NCBI GenBank assembly: GCA_019359315.1
Contig: JAHHHO010000011.1
Span: 1 to 64,000 of the forward strand
Direction of reading: 5' to 3'
Length of the DNA stretch: 64,000 nt
From: Myxacorys californica WJT36-NPBG1
GTDB lineage: Bacteria > Cyanobacteriota > Cyanobacteriia > Leptolyngbyales > Leptolyngbyaceae
Part shown: piece by piece, positions 18,245-27,297 of the stretch
Layout of the letters: each line of letters starts with the position of its first letter
Position numbering within the stretch: the first letter of the stretch is position 1
Position numbers and translations under genes: made by a program
The notes under the pieces: generated by a model
What the model was told of the DNA's origin: nothing
Databases searched by the model: none
The model's input: the letters and a program-made list of their open reading frames with translations, nothing else

Positions 18245-19512
18245 CTCAAGGGGTGACAGCGAAGCTAGAAGTTAGACAGAATGCCGGATGAGGGATGTGA
18301 AAAGCAGAAAAAAAGGGTAAATCTCGGATTCACCCTCGCATTTAATCATATGTTGCCTCAATTTTACCAAGCCTGTGTGCAAGCGCAGCTTTCTCAAGCT
18401 CAATTTATCACTCTCCAAATGCTGGTCGAACTGTTGCAGAGAGAACGATGCATCACGCTCGAACGTTTAGCGATGCTGTTTGCCCAACCAATTCAGTTTG
18501 AGAGCCGCCGTCGCAACTTGCAGCGATTCCTTAGTTTGCCACCACTGCAACCCAAGGCGATGTGGTTTCCTATCGTGAAGCATTGGGTCAAGCAACAATA
18601 CGGACGGGGTAAACAGCTTTGCTTAGCGATTGACCGGACCCAATGGCAAGACCATAACCTGCTGATGGTCAGTTTGATTCACGGCAAACGGGCCATTCCG
18701 TTGTACTGGCGCTTGCTCGATAAGCAGGGGCAGAGTAATCTTGACGAGCAGAAATCGGTCATCGCTCCGGTCTTGCGACTGTTGCACGGCTACCGACTGG
18801 TGTTACTCGGAGACCGTGAATTTCATTCAATTGCGCTGGCGGCTTGGTGCGTGCGTCAACGCATTGGCTTTGTCTTTCGCTTACCGAAAAGCACAACCGT
18901 CAAAACAGCCGAGAACAGTGACTTCGAGCGATTGGATGCCTTGCCCCAGTCTCCTGGCACAACGCAATTCCATGTTCAGCTCCAAGTTACGCAGAAAACC
19001 GGCTTTGGCAAACATAACCTTGCCCTGCGGTGGAAACGTCAACATCGCTCTGACAAAGCAAATGAAGTTTGGTACTTGCTCACCAACCTCGAAACCGCTG
19101 AAGCGGCCCTCAAACGCTATGCTTTACGCTTCCGCATTGAGGGGATGTTCAAAGACTTCAAATCCGGTGGCTACGACATGGAACACTGCCACGTCAATCA
19201 CGAACGCTTTTTAGCCCTGCTAGGGTTGATCGCTATCGCCTATACGATCTCGACTGAGCGAGGCACTCGCATTCGTCGTCAACACGTCCAACAGTATGTC
19301 GCTCGCGTCAACTCAAATCGCCGCATTCGGCAACACAGTAATTTTTGGATAGGCTTGTACGGAACGCTGTGGATTGACGCGATGGATGCGTGGTCAGTCT
19401 GGGCAGAGCGGTTGATGCGACTTAAACCGCAAAAGCGCTCTTTTTTCCTGCGAGGATTACGGGCGCTTTCCCTCATCCAGTCCGCTTTCTAGCCGCGCTG
19501 TCACCCCTTGAG
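18245..19512 (+). mobile_element. IS4-family insertion sequence with 9-bp duplication
   Basis: 1268 bp with inverted ends CTCAAGGGGTGACAGCG. The 9-bp target duplication AACTGTGTC is present at 18236-18244 and 19513-19521, so the insertion is complete and unrearranged and looks recent. Confidence 0.9.
18281..19492 (+). CDS. IS4-family DDE transposase
   Basis: Up to 403 aa, nearly filling its element. Catalytic pieces: AIDRTQW, LLGDREFHS, and the family signature Y(2)R(3)E(6)K in YALRFRIEGMFKDFK. The true start may be the ATG near 18350 since the first 20 residues overlap the inverted-repeat region. Intact, so probably active. Confidence 0.88.
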   Translation: MPDEGCEKQKKRVNLGFTLAFNHMLPQFYQACVQAQLSQAQFITLQMLVELLQRERCITLERLAMLFAQPIQFESRRRNLQRFLSLPPLQPKAMWFPIVKHWVKQQYGRGKQLCLAIDRTQWQDHNLLMVSLIHGKRAIPLYWRLLDKQGQSNLDEQKSVIAPVLRLLHGYRLVLLGDREFHSIALAAWCVRQRIGFVFRLPKSTTVKTAENSDFERLDALPQSPGTTQFHVQLQVTQKTGFGKHNLALRWKRQHRSDKANEVWYLLTNLETAEAALKRYALRFRIEGMFKDFKSGGYDMEHCHVNHERFLALLGLIAIAYTISTERGTRIRRQHVQQYVARVNSNRRIRQHSNFWIGLYGTLWIDAMDAWSVWAERLMRLKPQKRSFFLRGLRALSLIQSAF

Positions 19513-20289
19513 AACTGTGTCACAAGTTAGCCAATGAACGCCATGTTCACTTGAGCCAGCGCACCATGAGCCGCTTGCTGCAAAAAAGGGGTTCCGTTGG
19601 AAACGATTACGCTACAGCCCTCCACAGCCCGAACAGCCAGAGTATGTGAAGTCCAAACGGGCGGACTGGGAGATGCTCAAGCAATGGGAAGCTGAAGGAC
19701 TAGTGCGACTGGTGTATCTGGATGAAAGTGGGTTTGAAAAGAGCAGCCCCTTGACATACAGCTATGTCCGGCAAGGACAACAGCACCGGATTGTTAAACC
19801 GCATGGTCGAGGTCGCCGCATCAGCCTACTTGGGTTTTGGCAACCGGGACAGCAGTTTGACTACGGCATGGTCGTGGGTGGGTTCAACAGCGAACGCTAC
19901 TTGACTTTGATGCACTGGCAAGCCGAACGAGCCAAAGCTCACTGGCAAGCGACCGGACAAATCACAGTGATTGTCCAAGATGGCGCCTCGTTTCACCGCT
20001 CAAAGGTGGTGCAAGCCTATTGGCAACAATGGCAGGAGATGGGCTTATTCATCTTTTTCTTACCGCCGTATTCACCCCAGATGAATCGAATTGAAGATGA
20101 ATGGTTGCATCTCAAGCGGCATGAACTGTGTTCTCAGTTGTTTGAGCATGAGTATGATTTGGCAATCACGCTGATGGAACTCATTGAGCAACGAGGTCAA
20201 AGGCGTGGGTATCCCGTTGAACGTTTTATATTTAATTCTGGCTAGCTACTTATCAGACAGTAACTCTTCCTGCGAAAGTCATAGCTCTT

Positions 20290-21480
20290 TCAGCAACGCT
20301 CATTCAGATTTTCCTGTAAAGTGTACCGGGTCACTAACTTAGCAATCGCTTGCTGATGCTTCTCAACTAAGGTTGGCGGTGACAGCACCTGTGCGTTCTC
20401 CATGTGCCGAAACACCCAAAAGCTGAACTCGTTCAGCGATCGCTCTGGTAACTTCACCACATAGTCCACATAAGCAGGCTCACCTGTTTTCTCATCATTG
20501 GGTCCAGGCAGAATCTTTTGCTTGATATGTCGGCGCTCTCCCTCTTGAATGAATCGAGAAGTAGGAGCAAAGAAGCGGACCTTCACTGGGAGCAGAGGCA
20601 GCGTCCCTTGTCGTTCCATTTGTTGTTCATCAGGATTTCCCAAATTTAATCCCCAGCCGTTTCTCAGAAGCTGATGAGTAACTTGTAAGCTTCGGTGCTG
20701 TGCTTCCAATCCACGTCCAGTAGCATCCAGAATTCTTAGATATTGTGTGAACCGATCCAGCCGAGAAATAGCTAGATGTCCGTTGGAAACATCTTCCATG
20801 ACGAGATACCAGGCAACGTCATAGTAAAGCAATTGCAGTGGATAGACTTGGCGGTAGCTAACTTTTCCAGCGTAAAGGTTGCGGGACAGGTAAATCTCAA
20901 TTGGTAAGCCCTGGACGATCGCCCGTTCCAGCGTCTCCAGATCGTGAAAGAGTGTGTTCCGGTTCTCCTGCTTACGCAGCATTTCATCCGGGTCTGTATG
21001 GACGATCGCTCGGTTGAAATGCGCCCGCACAGGATAAAACAACTGTCCTTGACTTTCCAGATTGAGCCGCTTGAACCGTTGGCTGAGGGTCTGGTATAGC
21101 CGCCTTACCTGGGCGTCACCCTGATAGGTGGCTTGAGATGCAAGTGCATTGAGCACCAACGGTAAGTCTTCCTGTGCCATCGCCCCCGTACCTAGGTAAT
21201 AGCCCCAGTCATAGCGGTTGCGATCAAGAACACCGTAGTGCCGTAGGGTTGCCAGGTCCTTGCGTAGCGTCGGCAAGGCACAGGCAGAGAAAGGAATGCC
21301 CACGGCTTGGGCAGTGCTCTGCATGTGTTGATGCAAGTCTTCCAGGGCATCCTGATGGGGAGCTTGTTTGGCATCCCGACTGCTTACTCCTGGGTGCTTG
21401 ATCAGGGTAGTGAGCAATACCATCAGGCGATCGAAGGCTGCTTGGTCAGAATAAGGATGAATAACAGGCTTTTTTGCCAT
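20290..21480 (-). CDS. WYL-domain transcriptional regulator
   Basis: 396 aa. N-terminal helix-turn-helix-like region, WYL core around VYPLQLLYYDVAWYLVMED and a C-terminal extension (WCX-like, ending LVTRYTLQENL). WYL proteins commonly control CRISPR-Cas operons and sense ligands or nucleic acid. Transcribed divergently from cmr2 across a 182-bp region with an inverted repeat, so it probably controls the cmr operon and itself. ATG 21480 was chosen over a TTG at 21492. Confidence 0.82.
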   Translation of the reverse strand: MAKKPVIHPYSDQAAFDRLMVLLTTLIKHPGVSSRDAKQAPHQDALEDLHQHMQSTAQAVGIPFSACALPTLRKDLATLRHYGVLDRNRYDWGYYLGTGAMAQEDLPLVLNALASQATYQGDAQVRRLYQTLSQRFKRLNLESQGQLFYPVRAHFNRAIVHTDPDEMLRKQENRNTLFHDLETLERAIVQGLPIEIYLSRNLYAGKVSYRQVYPLQLLYYDVAWYLVMEDVSNGHLAISRLDRFTQYLRILDATGRGLEAQHRSLQVTHQLLRNGWGLNLGNPDEQQMERQGTLPLLPVKVRFFAPTSRFIQEGERRHIKQKILPGPNDEKTGEPAYVDYVVKLPERSLNEFSFWVFRHMENAQVLSPPTLVEKHQQAIAKLVTRYTLQENLNERC

Positions 21481-21517
21481 AAGAATTGTCAAGCAAAATA
21501 AAATATTGATCTTTTAT

Positions 21518-21548
21518 TTATCTAGTCTTCGTGATGTCATGTAGATAA
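21518..21548. promoter_or_regulatory. Candidate operator between the WYL gene and cmr2
   Basis: TTATCTA and TAGATAA form a 7-bp inverted repeat with a 17-bp spacer in the A+T-rich divergent promoter region. It is a plausible binding site for the WYL regulator; assignment is inferred from position. Confidence 0.4.
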
Positions 21549-21662
21549 AGTTCCCAGCTTTTTTAATAAAGGAGCAATGAATATTTGTTTTCTTTAGGAT
21601 TTGGCTGGGAACCCTCGCTATAGTCGTACTGCAATGGTGTCGCCGCTAAGGAGTGTTCGCCT

Positions 21663-23378
21663 GTGTCTGCTGAGTCTGCTTCTCAATACACTGTTATCAG
21701 CTTTGCCCCAGTTCAAGGCTTCATCGAAAAGTCGCGTAAACTCCGAGATTTGTTCGGTGCCTCGCTAATTCTGTCCTACTTGAGTTTCAAATTGGTTGAA
21801 GAAGCTGAACAGGTGCTAGGAAAAGGAAGTGTTATTTCTCCTGGTCTGATTCGTGTTCAAGAAGGGATGCCTAACCGAATTCTGGTGAAAGGACACCTCA
21901 CCCGGGAAATTGTGCAAAATACGCTGTTAAGAGAATGGCAAGAAATTTTGAGAATTTGTCGCGAGTGGGTCGAAGACAACATCGGTATCCCAAAAAACCA
22001 GTATTTTTGGTCGCAGACGGACGATCAAATCGGCAAGCAAAAAGGTGAGTGGGAACGCTGGGGCAGCCATGCTTGGGAAGTATTTGTGGGATGGGGCAAA
22101 AACAATCCTGATGATTCTACTGAAAGCACGATTAAAGCGGCGATGGAGGACTTAGAAACTCGCAAGTTGAAGCGCGATTGGACAGGGATTAACTGGATTG
22201 GCGAAAGTTCTAGTTTAAGTGGAACGGACGCGATCGCCTGGCATTGTCTTGGTAGAGAACACCTAACTCCGGGGCGAGCACTCACACCAGATGAAAAAGA
22301 GGAGATGGAACTCTTTTATTACCGTCTTGCCTGGAGATTAGATAACCCAGATAGGCTAGTTAAACCGCCGTTTCCAGACCTTAAAAAGTTAAAAGAAATT
22401 GAAAACTCTAATCAAGACAATTTTGGTAAATATGTTGCACCTAACGAAAGACTGAGTGTTCCAGAGTTGGTAAAGCGATTAGTGACCTATGAAGCGATCG
22501 CTGATGCAATTGGAATACTCTCCTTGGAAAAAGGATTTACTGAGATCGCACGAATGCCTGAAATAGGTATGGAAAAAGGGCGATGGACCGGATGGTTCAT
22601 GGGTGATGGTGACGAAGTTGGTAAGAAGCTTAAAAAACTCACTGGCGACCAGGGAGATGAACACCTTCAGCAGTTTAGTTTGGCGATGCGTGAGTGGGGG
22701 GGGACGTTTAAGCAGAAATTTTCTCAGGACCTAGGACGAGTCATCTATGCGGGTGGGGATGACTTCTTAGGAGTGCTGTATCGAAGTAAACGCGATCAAC
22801 CCATTGAACCGTTAGAGGCATTCCAATGGTTACGGGAACTGCCTGATGAATGGAAAAATCTTCAAGCTGACTTACAAGAAGCTTTGCATCTCAAAATGAC
22901 ATTCAGTGTTGGATTTGTCTGGGCCGGGCATAGCGTCCCCCAGCGAGACATTTTGCAGCACTGCCGAGAAGCTGAGAAACACGCTAAGAGTTTAGGGCGC
23001 GATCGCGTCACGATTCGAGTTGTTTTCAATAGTGGTCAGTATGTGCAATGGACCTGTCCTTGGGCACATTTGCAAATCATTGAGCGCTACAGCGATCGCA
23101 TTGGTGGTAAAAACTGGGCACATCTTTACAACGATTGGGCACATCTCAAATCACGTCGCGCAATTCAGTTCCGCGAGATCAATAACAACTCAATTGATCG
23201 AGATTTGGCACTAGCAATGCTTGATCTCTACTTTGGTGACCTGGGACAAGAAATCCAGACAGCCAAAGAGAAGGAAAACCAGTGGAAAGCGATCGCAGGT
23301 GATAACAGTGATGCTGCTGTTGTGCAGTGGATCAATGATTTAGTACAGGTGGGATGGCAGTTATGTTCAAATACTTAG
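21663..23378 (+). CDS. cmr2: Type III-B Cas10 (Cmr2), HD-less
   Basis: 571 aa, well short of the roughly 850-1000 aa of full Cas10. It starts straight into the first Palm domain (VISFAPVQGFIEKSRKLRDL) and has no HD nuclease domain. The first Palm keeps GDGDEVGKKL near residue 314 and the cyclase motif GGDD at 364-367 (YAGGDDFLGVLY). So it should make cyclic oligoadenylate but not cut DNA. GTG start with AAGGAG upstream. First gene of cmr2-cmr3-cmr4-cmr5-cmr6/1; the two CARF-HEPN genes downstream fit as its effectors. Confidence 0.9.
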   Translation: MSAESASQYTVISFAPVQGFIEKSRKLRDLFGASLILSYLSFKLVEEAEQVLGKGSVISPGLIRVQEGMPNRILVKGHLTREIVQNTLLREWQEILRICREWVEDNIGIPKNQYFWSQTDDQIGKQKGEWERWGSHAWEVFVGWGKNNPDDSTESTIKAAMEDLETRKLKRDWTGINWIGESSSLSGTDAIAWHCLGREHLTPGRALTPDEKEEMELFYYRLAWRLDNPDRLVKPPFPDLKKLKEIENSNQDNFGKYVAPNERLSVPELVKRLVTYEAIADAIGILSLEKGFTEIARMPEIGMEKGRWTGWFMGDGDEVGKKLKKLTGDQGDEHLQQFSLAMREWGGTFKQKFSQDLGRVIYAGGDDFLGVLYRSKRDQPIEPLEAFQWLRELPDEWKNLQADLQEALHLKMTFSVGFVWAGHSVPQRDILQHCREAEKHAKSLGRDRVTIRVVFNSGQYVQWTCPWAHLQIIERYSDRIGGKNWAHLYNDWAHLKSRRAIQFREINNNSIDRDLALAMLDLYFGDLGQEIQTAKEKENQWKAIAGDNSDAAVVQWINDLVQVGWQLCSNT

Positions 23379-24376
23379 TCATTGTTTCGCCCTTAGGTTT
23401 TCTCTACGGCAGTGCTGGGGCATTTTTGTCTCCTGAAAACTTGGTTGGGCGATCAGGAGCGAAATTTCCTCCAGATGCTGCAACCTTGGCAGGGCTTTTT
23501 TTCAGTGAAAATAAACATAATGAAATTGCTGCCCATGACAAGCTCAAGCATGAGCTGTTCATCTCAGGACCTTTTTGGGCAAAGCAAGATGACCCAGAAG
23601 CCTTCTATGTGCCGACCCCACGCCATCGAATTATTGGAGAAGGTAAAGACGATGAGTGGAAACTAACTGCTCAACGGCAATGGGAGCGAGATCCAAAAAA
23701 ACAAGATATTGAAGGGGAATATCGCTGGCAAAGCATTGATGCATGGCGGCGCAAGACCTCAGATATTCGGAAGAATCATGAAATGAGCCATGCACCGTGG
23801 GAATATGTATCGTTTCTACATCCACAGATGAAGTCTGATGAGCGACATGTTTTGCCAAAGCATGGTCTATTTCTAGAAAACGCTGTGCAGATGGATGAAG
23901 GCTTTTGCTTAGTTTATCTATCAACCTATGCACTGCCGGATGGTTGGTATCGCTTTGGCGGAGAAGGGCACATGGTAGAAATTTGCTGCCAGGAAATCTC
24001 CTCAGAGAGCACGGTTCATCAATTGCTCACTACCAAAATTCAGAAAGCCTGTGCTCTGATTTCACCTGGAGTTTGGGGGTCCAACCATTTGTCCCATCGT
24101 TATCCCAAGCATTCTGAATTTCCGAATCAGGGGATGAAGATGCTGACAGATAAGCCTATTCCATATCGTTACCGTATTGGTCAGCGCTCAACCGAGCGAG
24201 GCAGATTAGGGCGTGGGCGCTATGCCGTACCACCGGGAACAGTCTACGTGTTCAAGAAACCACTAGACAAAACCTGGTGGGAATTCCCAGAAGACTGGTT
24301 TCCAAGAGAAGGCTTACCGCTCAAGCATTTGGGTTGTGGGCTATGCCTTCCTGTTGAAATTGATGGTGTTGCATAA
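23354..24376 (+). CDS. cmr3: Type III-B Cmr3 (Cas5 family)
   Basis: 340 aa. Begins FKYLVIVSPLGFLYGSAGAFL, the Cmr3 N-terminal strand-loop that grips the crRNA 5' tag, followed by GRSGAKFPPDAATLAGLFF. Overlaps cmr2 by 25 bases, so it is translationally coupled. In the Cmr complex it sits at the crRNA 5' end next to Cas10. Assignment rests on the N-terminus and operon position. Confidence 0.85.
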   Translation: MAVMFKYLVIVSPLGFLYGSAGAFLSPENLVGRSGAKFPPDAATLAGLFFSENKHNEIAAHDKLKHELFISGPFWAKQDDPEAFYVPTPRHRIIGEGKDDEWKLTAQRQWERDPKKQDIEGEYRWQSIDAWRRKTSDIRKNHEMSHAPWEYVSFLHPQMKSDERHVLPKHGLFLENAVQMDEGFCLVYLSTYALPDGWYRFGGEGHMVEICCQEISSESTVHQLLTTKIQKACALISPGVWGSNHLSHRYPKHSEFPNQGMKMLTDKPIPYRYRIGQRSTERGRLGRGRYAVPPGTVYVFKKPLDKTWWEFPEDWFPREGLPLKHLGCGLCLPVEIDGVA

Positions 24377-24387
24377 GGAGAATAGCT

Positions 24388-25212
24388 ATGTACAAGCGAG
24401 CCTACGGAATTATTGAAGCTCTCGCGCCACTGCATGTGGGGGCGACAGCAGGGGAAGAAAGCGGCAACCTCAATCTGATTTTTCGAGATCAATTTACGCA
24501 AACGGGCATTATTCCCGGTAGCTCCATTCGAGGTCGGTTTCGCTCAGAAATGCGGCGTGGCAAAGGCGGCGAGAGCTTCTGGTACGGTGCTCCGGCAGAA
24601 ACGGGTGAATCAGATTCAACAACGGAATCGGTGGTGAAGTTTGAGTACGCATCGCTGCTATGGTTGCCCGTATTTTGTCCGGGGCAGCCCGTCGTATGGG
24701 TCAGTTGCCCAAAACTGCTGAAACGTTATCAGCGTATTGTGGGCGGTGAACTTAAAAACACCAGGATACCTGAGAAGTACACCGGGTCATCAACCCTCAA
24801 ACCACTCAACGTAGAAGGTAAAAAGAAGCTCTTTTTCAACTTTGGATTTCTGGAGTTGAAGGAAACAAAGGATTTAAAAGCCTGGTTTCCCAATGGTGAA
24901 GAACTATCTGCTGTGGTAGTTGGCGACGACGAAATCGGCATGATTCACGACATGGCGCTGTATCGTCAAAGTCGAGTGCGGCTGAAGGACGACGAAAAGC
25001 GGGTGGATGGCGGCGGATTCTTTAATACCGAAGCTTTACCCGAAGGAACAATTATGGTCTTCCCGATCGCCGTTCGAGACACTGAAGCGAAAGATTCCTG
25101 GAAGCCCTTTGGAGACGGAAATCAGAGTGGCGAAATTTACCTGGGTGGATTGGAGTCGATTGGGTTTGGCAATTGTCAAATTACGCTCAAGGGCGAAGGA
25201 GTAGCCGCATGA
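24388..25212 (+). CDS. cmr4: Type III-B backbone protein Cmr4 (Cas7 family)
   Basis: 274 aa. RAMP start RAYGIIEALAPLHVGAT and the loop TGIIPGSSIRGRFR are typical. The position that holds the target-cutting Asp in Cmr4 (VDxPI context) appears as Asn29 in GNLNLIFRD here, so target RNA cleavage may be lost; the nearby Asp34 is an alternative. Several copies would line the crRNA. Overlaps cmr5 by four bases (ATGA). Confidence 0.85.
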   Translation: MYKRAYGIIEALAPLHVGATAGEESGNLNLIFRDQFTQTGIIPGSSIRGRFRSEMRRGKGGESFWYGAPAETGESDSTTESVVKFEYASLLWLPVFCPGQPVVWVSCPKLLKRYQRIVGGELKNTRIPEKYTGSSTLKPLNVEGKKKLFFNFGFLELKETKDLKAWFPNGEELSAVVVGDDEIGMIHDMALYRQSRVRLKDDEKRVDGGGFFNTEALPEGTIMVFPIAVRDTEAKDSWKPFGDGNQSGEIYLGGLESIGFGNCQITLKGEGVAA

Positions 25213-25610
25213 CTTGGAAGCTATACGAAATCGATCGGGTTGCCCAGGAATTAACACTGAAGTTTCGAGATCAAGATGTTTTAGGCGAGAGCCACAAGAT
25301 GCGAGCTACCACTGCTTACGGTCTAGAGCGTTTCTGGGGGGAACATTTACGCTTGTCTCAGAAAGAAAAAGACAAATCAGATTTCTGGAAAGCAACATGG
25401 GATGCACTATGCAAAATCATGAAGCAAGCTGGGGTTAGCATTCCTAATGACAAAGTGACTGGTGATACGCGCTCCATTCAAGCTATGTCAGAGAAGCTAT
25501 GGGCATTTGATATTGAACAGCGTAAAATTGCCCTGGCAATTCTCATCGAGCTTTGTGACAGCTTGGTTTGGTGGACGCAACGCTACAAGAAGCCTAACAA
25601 CGGGAGATAA
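25209..25610 (+). CDS. cmr5: Type III-B small subunit Cmr5
   Basis: 133 aa, largely helical. DRVAQELTLKFRDQDV at the start and LPNDKVTGD-like middle with KIALAILIELCDSLVWW at the end match the small-subunit pattern of Cmr complexes. ATG 25209 overlaps the cmr4 stop as ATGA; an upstream frame start at 25173 is not needed. Assignment is mostly from size, helical content and position between cmr4 and cmr6. Confidence 0.75.
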   Translation: MTWKLYEIDRVAQELTLKFRDQDVLGESHKMRATTAYGLERFWGEHLRLSQKEKDKSDFWKATWDALCKIMKQAGVSIPNDKVTGDTRSIQAMSEKLWAFDIEQRKIALAILIELCDSLVWWTQRYKKPNNGR

Positions 25611-25616
25611 TTCACC

Positions 25617-27287
25617 ATGCCAGATCATGATTACGTGCCATTGATGTTTCAGGCACAGGTGGGTGGACGATCGCAAATTCAGCGATTGATTCCCAGTCAA
25701 AAAGCCGATCAGCAAGCCTACGACTGGGCGCAGCAATGGCAAGAAGCCTGTGACCAGAAAACCATTCCACAGTTTGAATCGCATATTCAAACTCGTAGAT
25801 ATCAATTCACCTGGCGCATGGTGACCAACAGTGGTCAGGATGCTGGAGTGATCCGTCCAGTCATTGGAGAACGGGGCTGGGCTTACTTTCCTGGTTCCAG
25901 TATGAAAGGTGCGTTTCTAAGAGCCTGTAAGCACCTTTGCCCTGCTGACGAGGCGCTGTATTTCTGTGGCGGAAAGGGTAAAGATGGAGAACTGCATCCT
26001 GGTATACTGCGCTTTCATGGGGGATACCCCAACGATGCTGAATGGTTGACTGACACACTTGTAGATGTGGTGCATCCCCAAGAAGATTGGCAAGGCAAAA
26101 ATCAAGGAAATCACAGCGCATTCATCCAAATTTCTCTGCATCAACCAACCTTTGTGTTTGGAATTTCCAGTACAAAAGTGTTAACCAATGATCAATGGGA
26201 AATGGTCTGGAAAGTATGGCAAACTGCGCTAGAGCAAGGGATCGGTTCACGAGTCAGTGCCGGCTATGGTCAGATTGCAACCCACAGTGGCAACAAGCTA
26301 GTGAGCTTTGGACTGTCGGGTGAAGGGCAGGCATCCAAACTGATCAATGGGCAGGGTGAATTCCGTCCTAATATCTTCAAAGCGGCTCTGCGCGGGCATA
26401 CCCGACGCTTATTTAACGGCATCACCGATGAAAGGACGGCTGACAAGATAACCAAGGTGTTATGGGGCGGTATTGGTAAGGGTGAAGATGCCACTGTCGG
26501 ACTGCTAGGAATTTCATTTAGCGCGCCGGATCTAGAGTTAGAGGAATGGCGATCGCCCATTAATCGCAACAATGTGGCACCCATCTATGAAACAGGGGAT
26601 GCCATTCTGGATGTGCTATTGATGAAATCTGATCTTGGACAAGAGCAACGAGACGAATTAAAACAGTTCACGATTCGACTCATGAAATTTGCCTTGTTGT
26701 TGGGAGGCTTTGGCAAATCCTGGCGACGGGCTTATCATCCCCGTTTCTTTTCTGACTATGAGCGGCAGATGATTGGTTGCCATTGGCAATTCACAAGGCG
26801 TTCCTTTCCTCTTTACATTCCGTTTAGAGAGGATTTGGCATCAATCACTAAATTCCTAGAGTCTTTCCATGACAAGGCTAGAGAATTTTCTTGGTTGCAA
26901 AAAACTGCAAATCTAGGGAAGCCAACGCCTGAAATTCGGGAAGCTTGGCATCAAGACAATGTGCAAGTGTGGGGACGACTAGCAGAAGATGAAGAAGATA
27001 GTCTTGCGATTGATTGGCTGCACCAGCCCTACAAGCAAGGACTTTCAATTAAACAGTCTGAACTCACAGGGAAAATGGGTCAGATTGGTCGGCTGTGGCA
27101 TCGGATGTATCCCAAATTCCGTAAAACTCAGAACCAAGAGGGTAAAGATGTTTGGAAGAACACCGGACAATATGCTGAACTACTAACGATTTTCCCCAAT
27201 GTTACGGGAAATGAGAAGGAACAAGAAACGGCAAGAAGTTTCCTTCGATTCCTGGATCAAGAAACCGAATTTAAGCGACTGTGGTAA
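25617..27287 (+). CDS. Two-domain RAMP protein, Cmr6-Cmr1-like fusion
   Basis: 556 aa, about twice the length of Cmr6. First half: Cmr6-like (VTNSGQDAGVIRPVIGE, then YFPGSSMKGAFLRACK, glycine-rich SRVSAGYGQ). Second half starts a new RAMP: GEFRPNIFKAALRGHTRR and LWGGIGKGEDATVGLLGI resemble Cmr1/Cas7, with its own glycine-rich loop LLGGFGKSWRR. No separate cmr1 exists in the locus, so the fusion probably supplies both 3'-end subunits. Domain identities are by eye. Confidence 0.75.
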   Translation: MPDHDYVPLMFQAQVGGRSQIQRLIPSQKADQQAYDWAQQWQEACDQKTIPQFESHIQTRRYQFTWRMVTNSGQDAGVIRPVIGERGWAYFPGSSMKGAFLRACKHLCPADEALYFCGGKGKDGELHPGILRFHGGYPNDAEWLTDTLVDVVHPQEDWQGKNQGNHSAFIQISLHQPTFVFGISSTKVLTNDQWEMVWKVWQTALEQGIGSRVSAGYGQIATHSGNKLVSFGLSGEGQASKLINGQGEFRPNIFKAALRGHTRRLFNGITDERTADKITKVLWGGIGKGEDATVGLLGISFSAPDLELEEWRSPINRNNVAPIYETGDAILDVLLMKSDLGQEQRDELKQFTIRLMKFALLLGGFGKSWRRAYHPRFFSDYERQMIGCHWQFTRRSFPLYIPFREDLASITKFLESFHDKAREFSWLQKTANLGKPTPEIREAWHQDNVQVWGRLAEDEEDSLAIDWLHQPYKQGLSIKQSELTGKMGQIGRLWHRMYPKFRKTQNQEGKDVWKNTGQYAELLTIFPNVTGNEKEQETARSFLRFLDQETEFKRLW

Positions 27288-27297
27288 AGGATCAATC

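Larger units (their letters stand above)
17723..20242 (+). mobile_element. IS630-family element, interrupted by an IS4-family element
   Basis: Flanked by TA on both sides (17721-17722 and 20243-20244), the normal IS630 target duplication. The ends GTCAGGTTAGAA and, inverted, GCCAGAATTAAA are imperfect inverted repeats. Without the nested element it would be about 1.24 kb. It landed just after the last repeat of array 1 and separates it from the WYL-cmr region. Confidence 0.75.
17911..20245 (+). pseudogene. IS630 transposase, split by IS4-family insertion
   Basis: The N-terminal helix-turn-helix part (17911 to about 18244) and the DDE catalytic part (about 19522 to 20245) are separated by the 1268-bp IS4-family element. 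The catalytic part shows YLDESGFE, IVQDGASFH and PPYSPQMNRIEDEW. When the insert and one target copy are removed, the two parts still differ by one frame at a run of six A and four G near 19583, which may be the programmed slip used by some IS630 members rather than a mutation. Confidence 0.75.
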
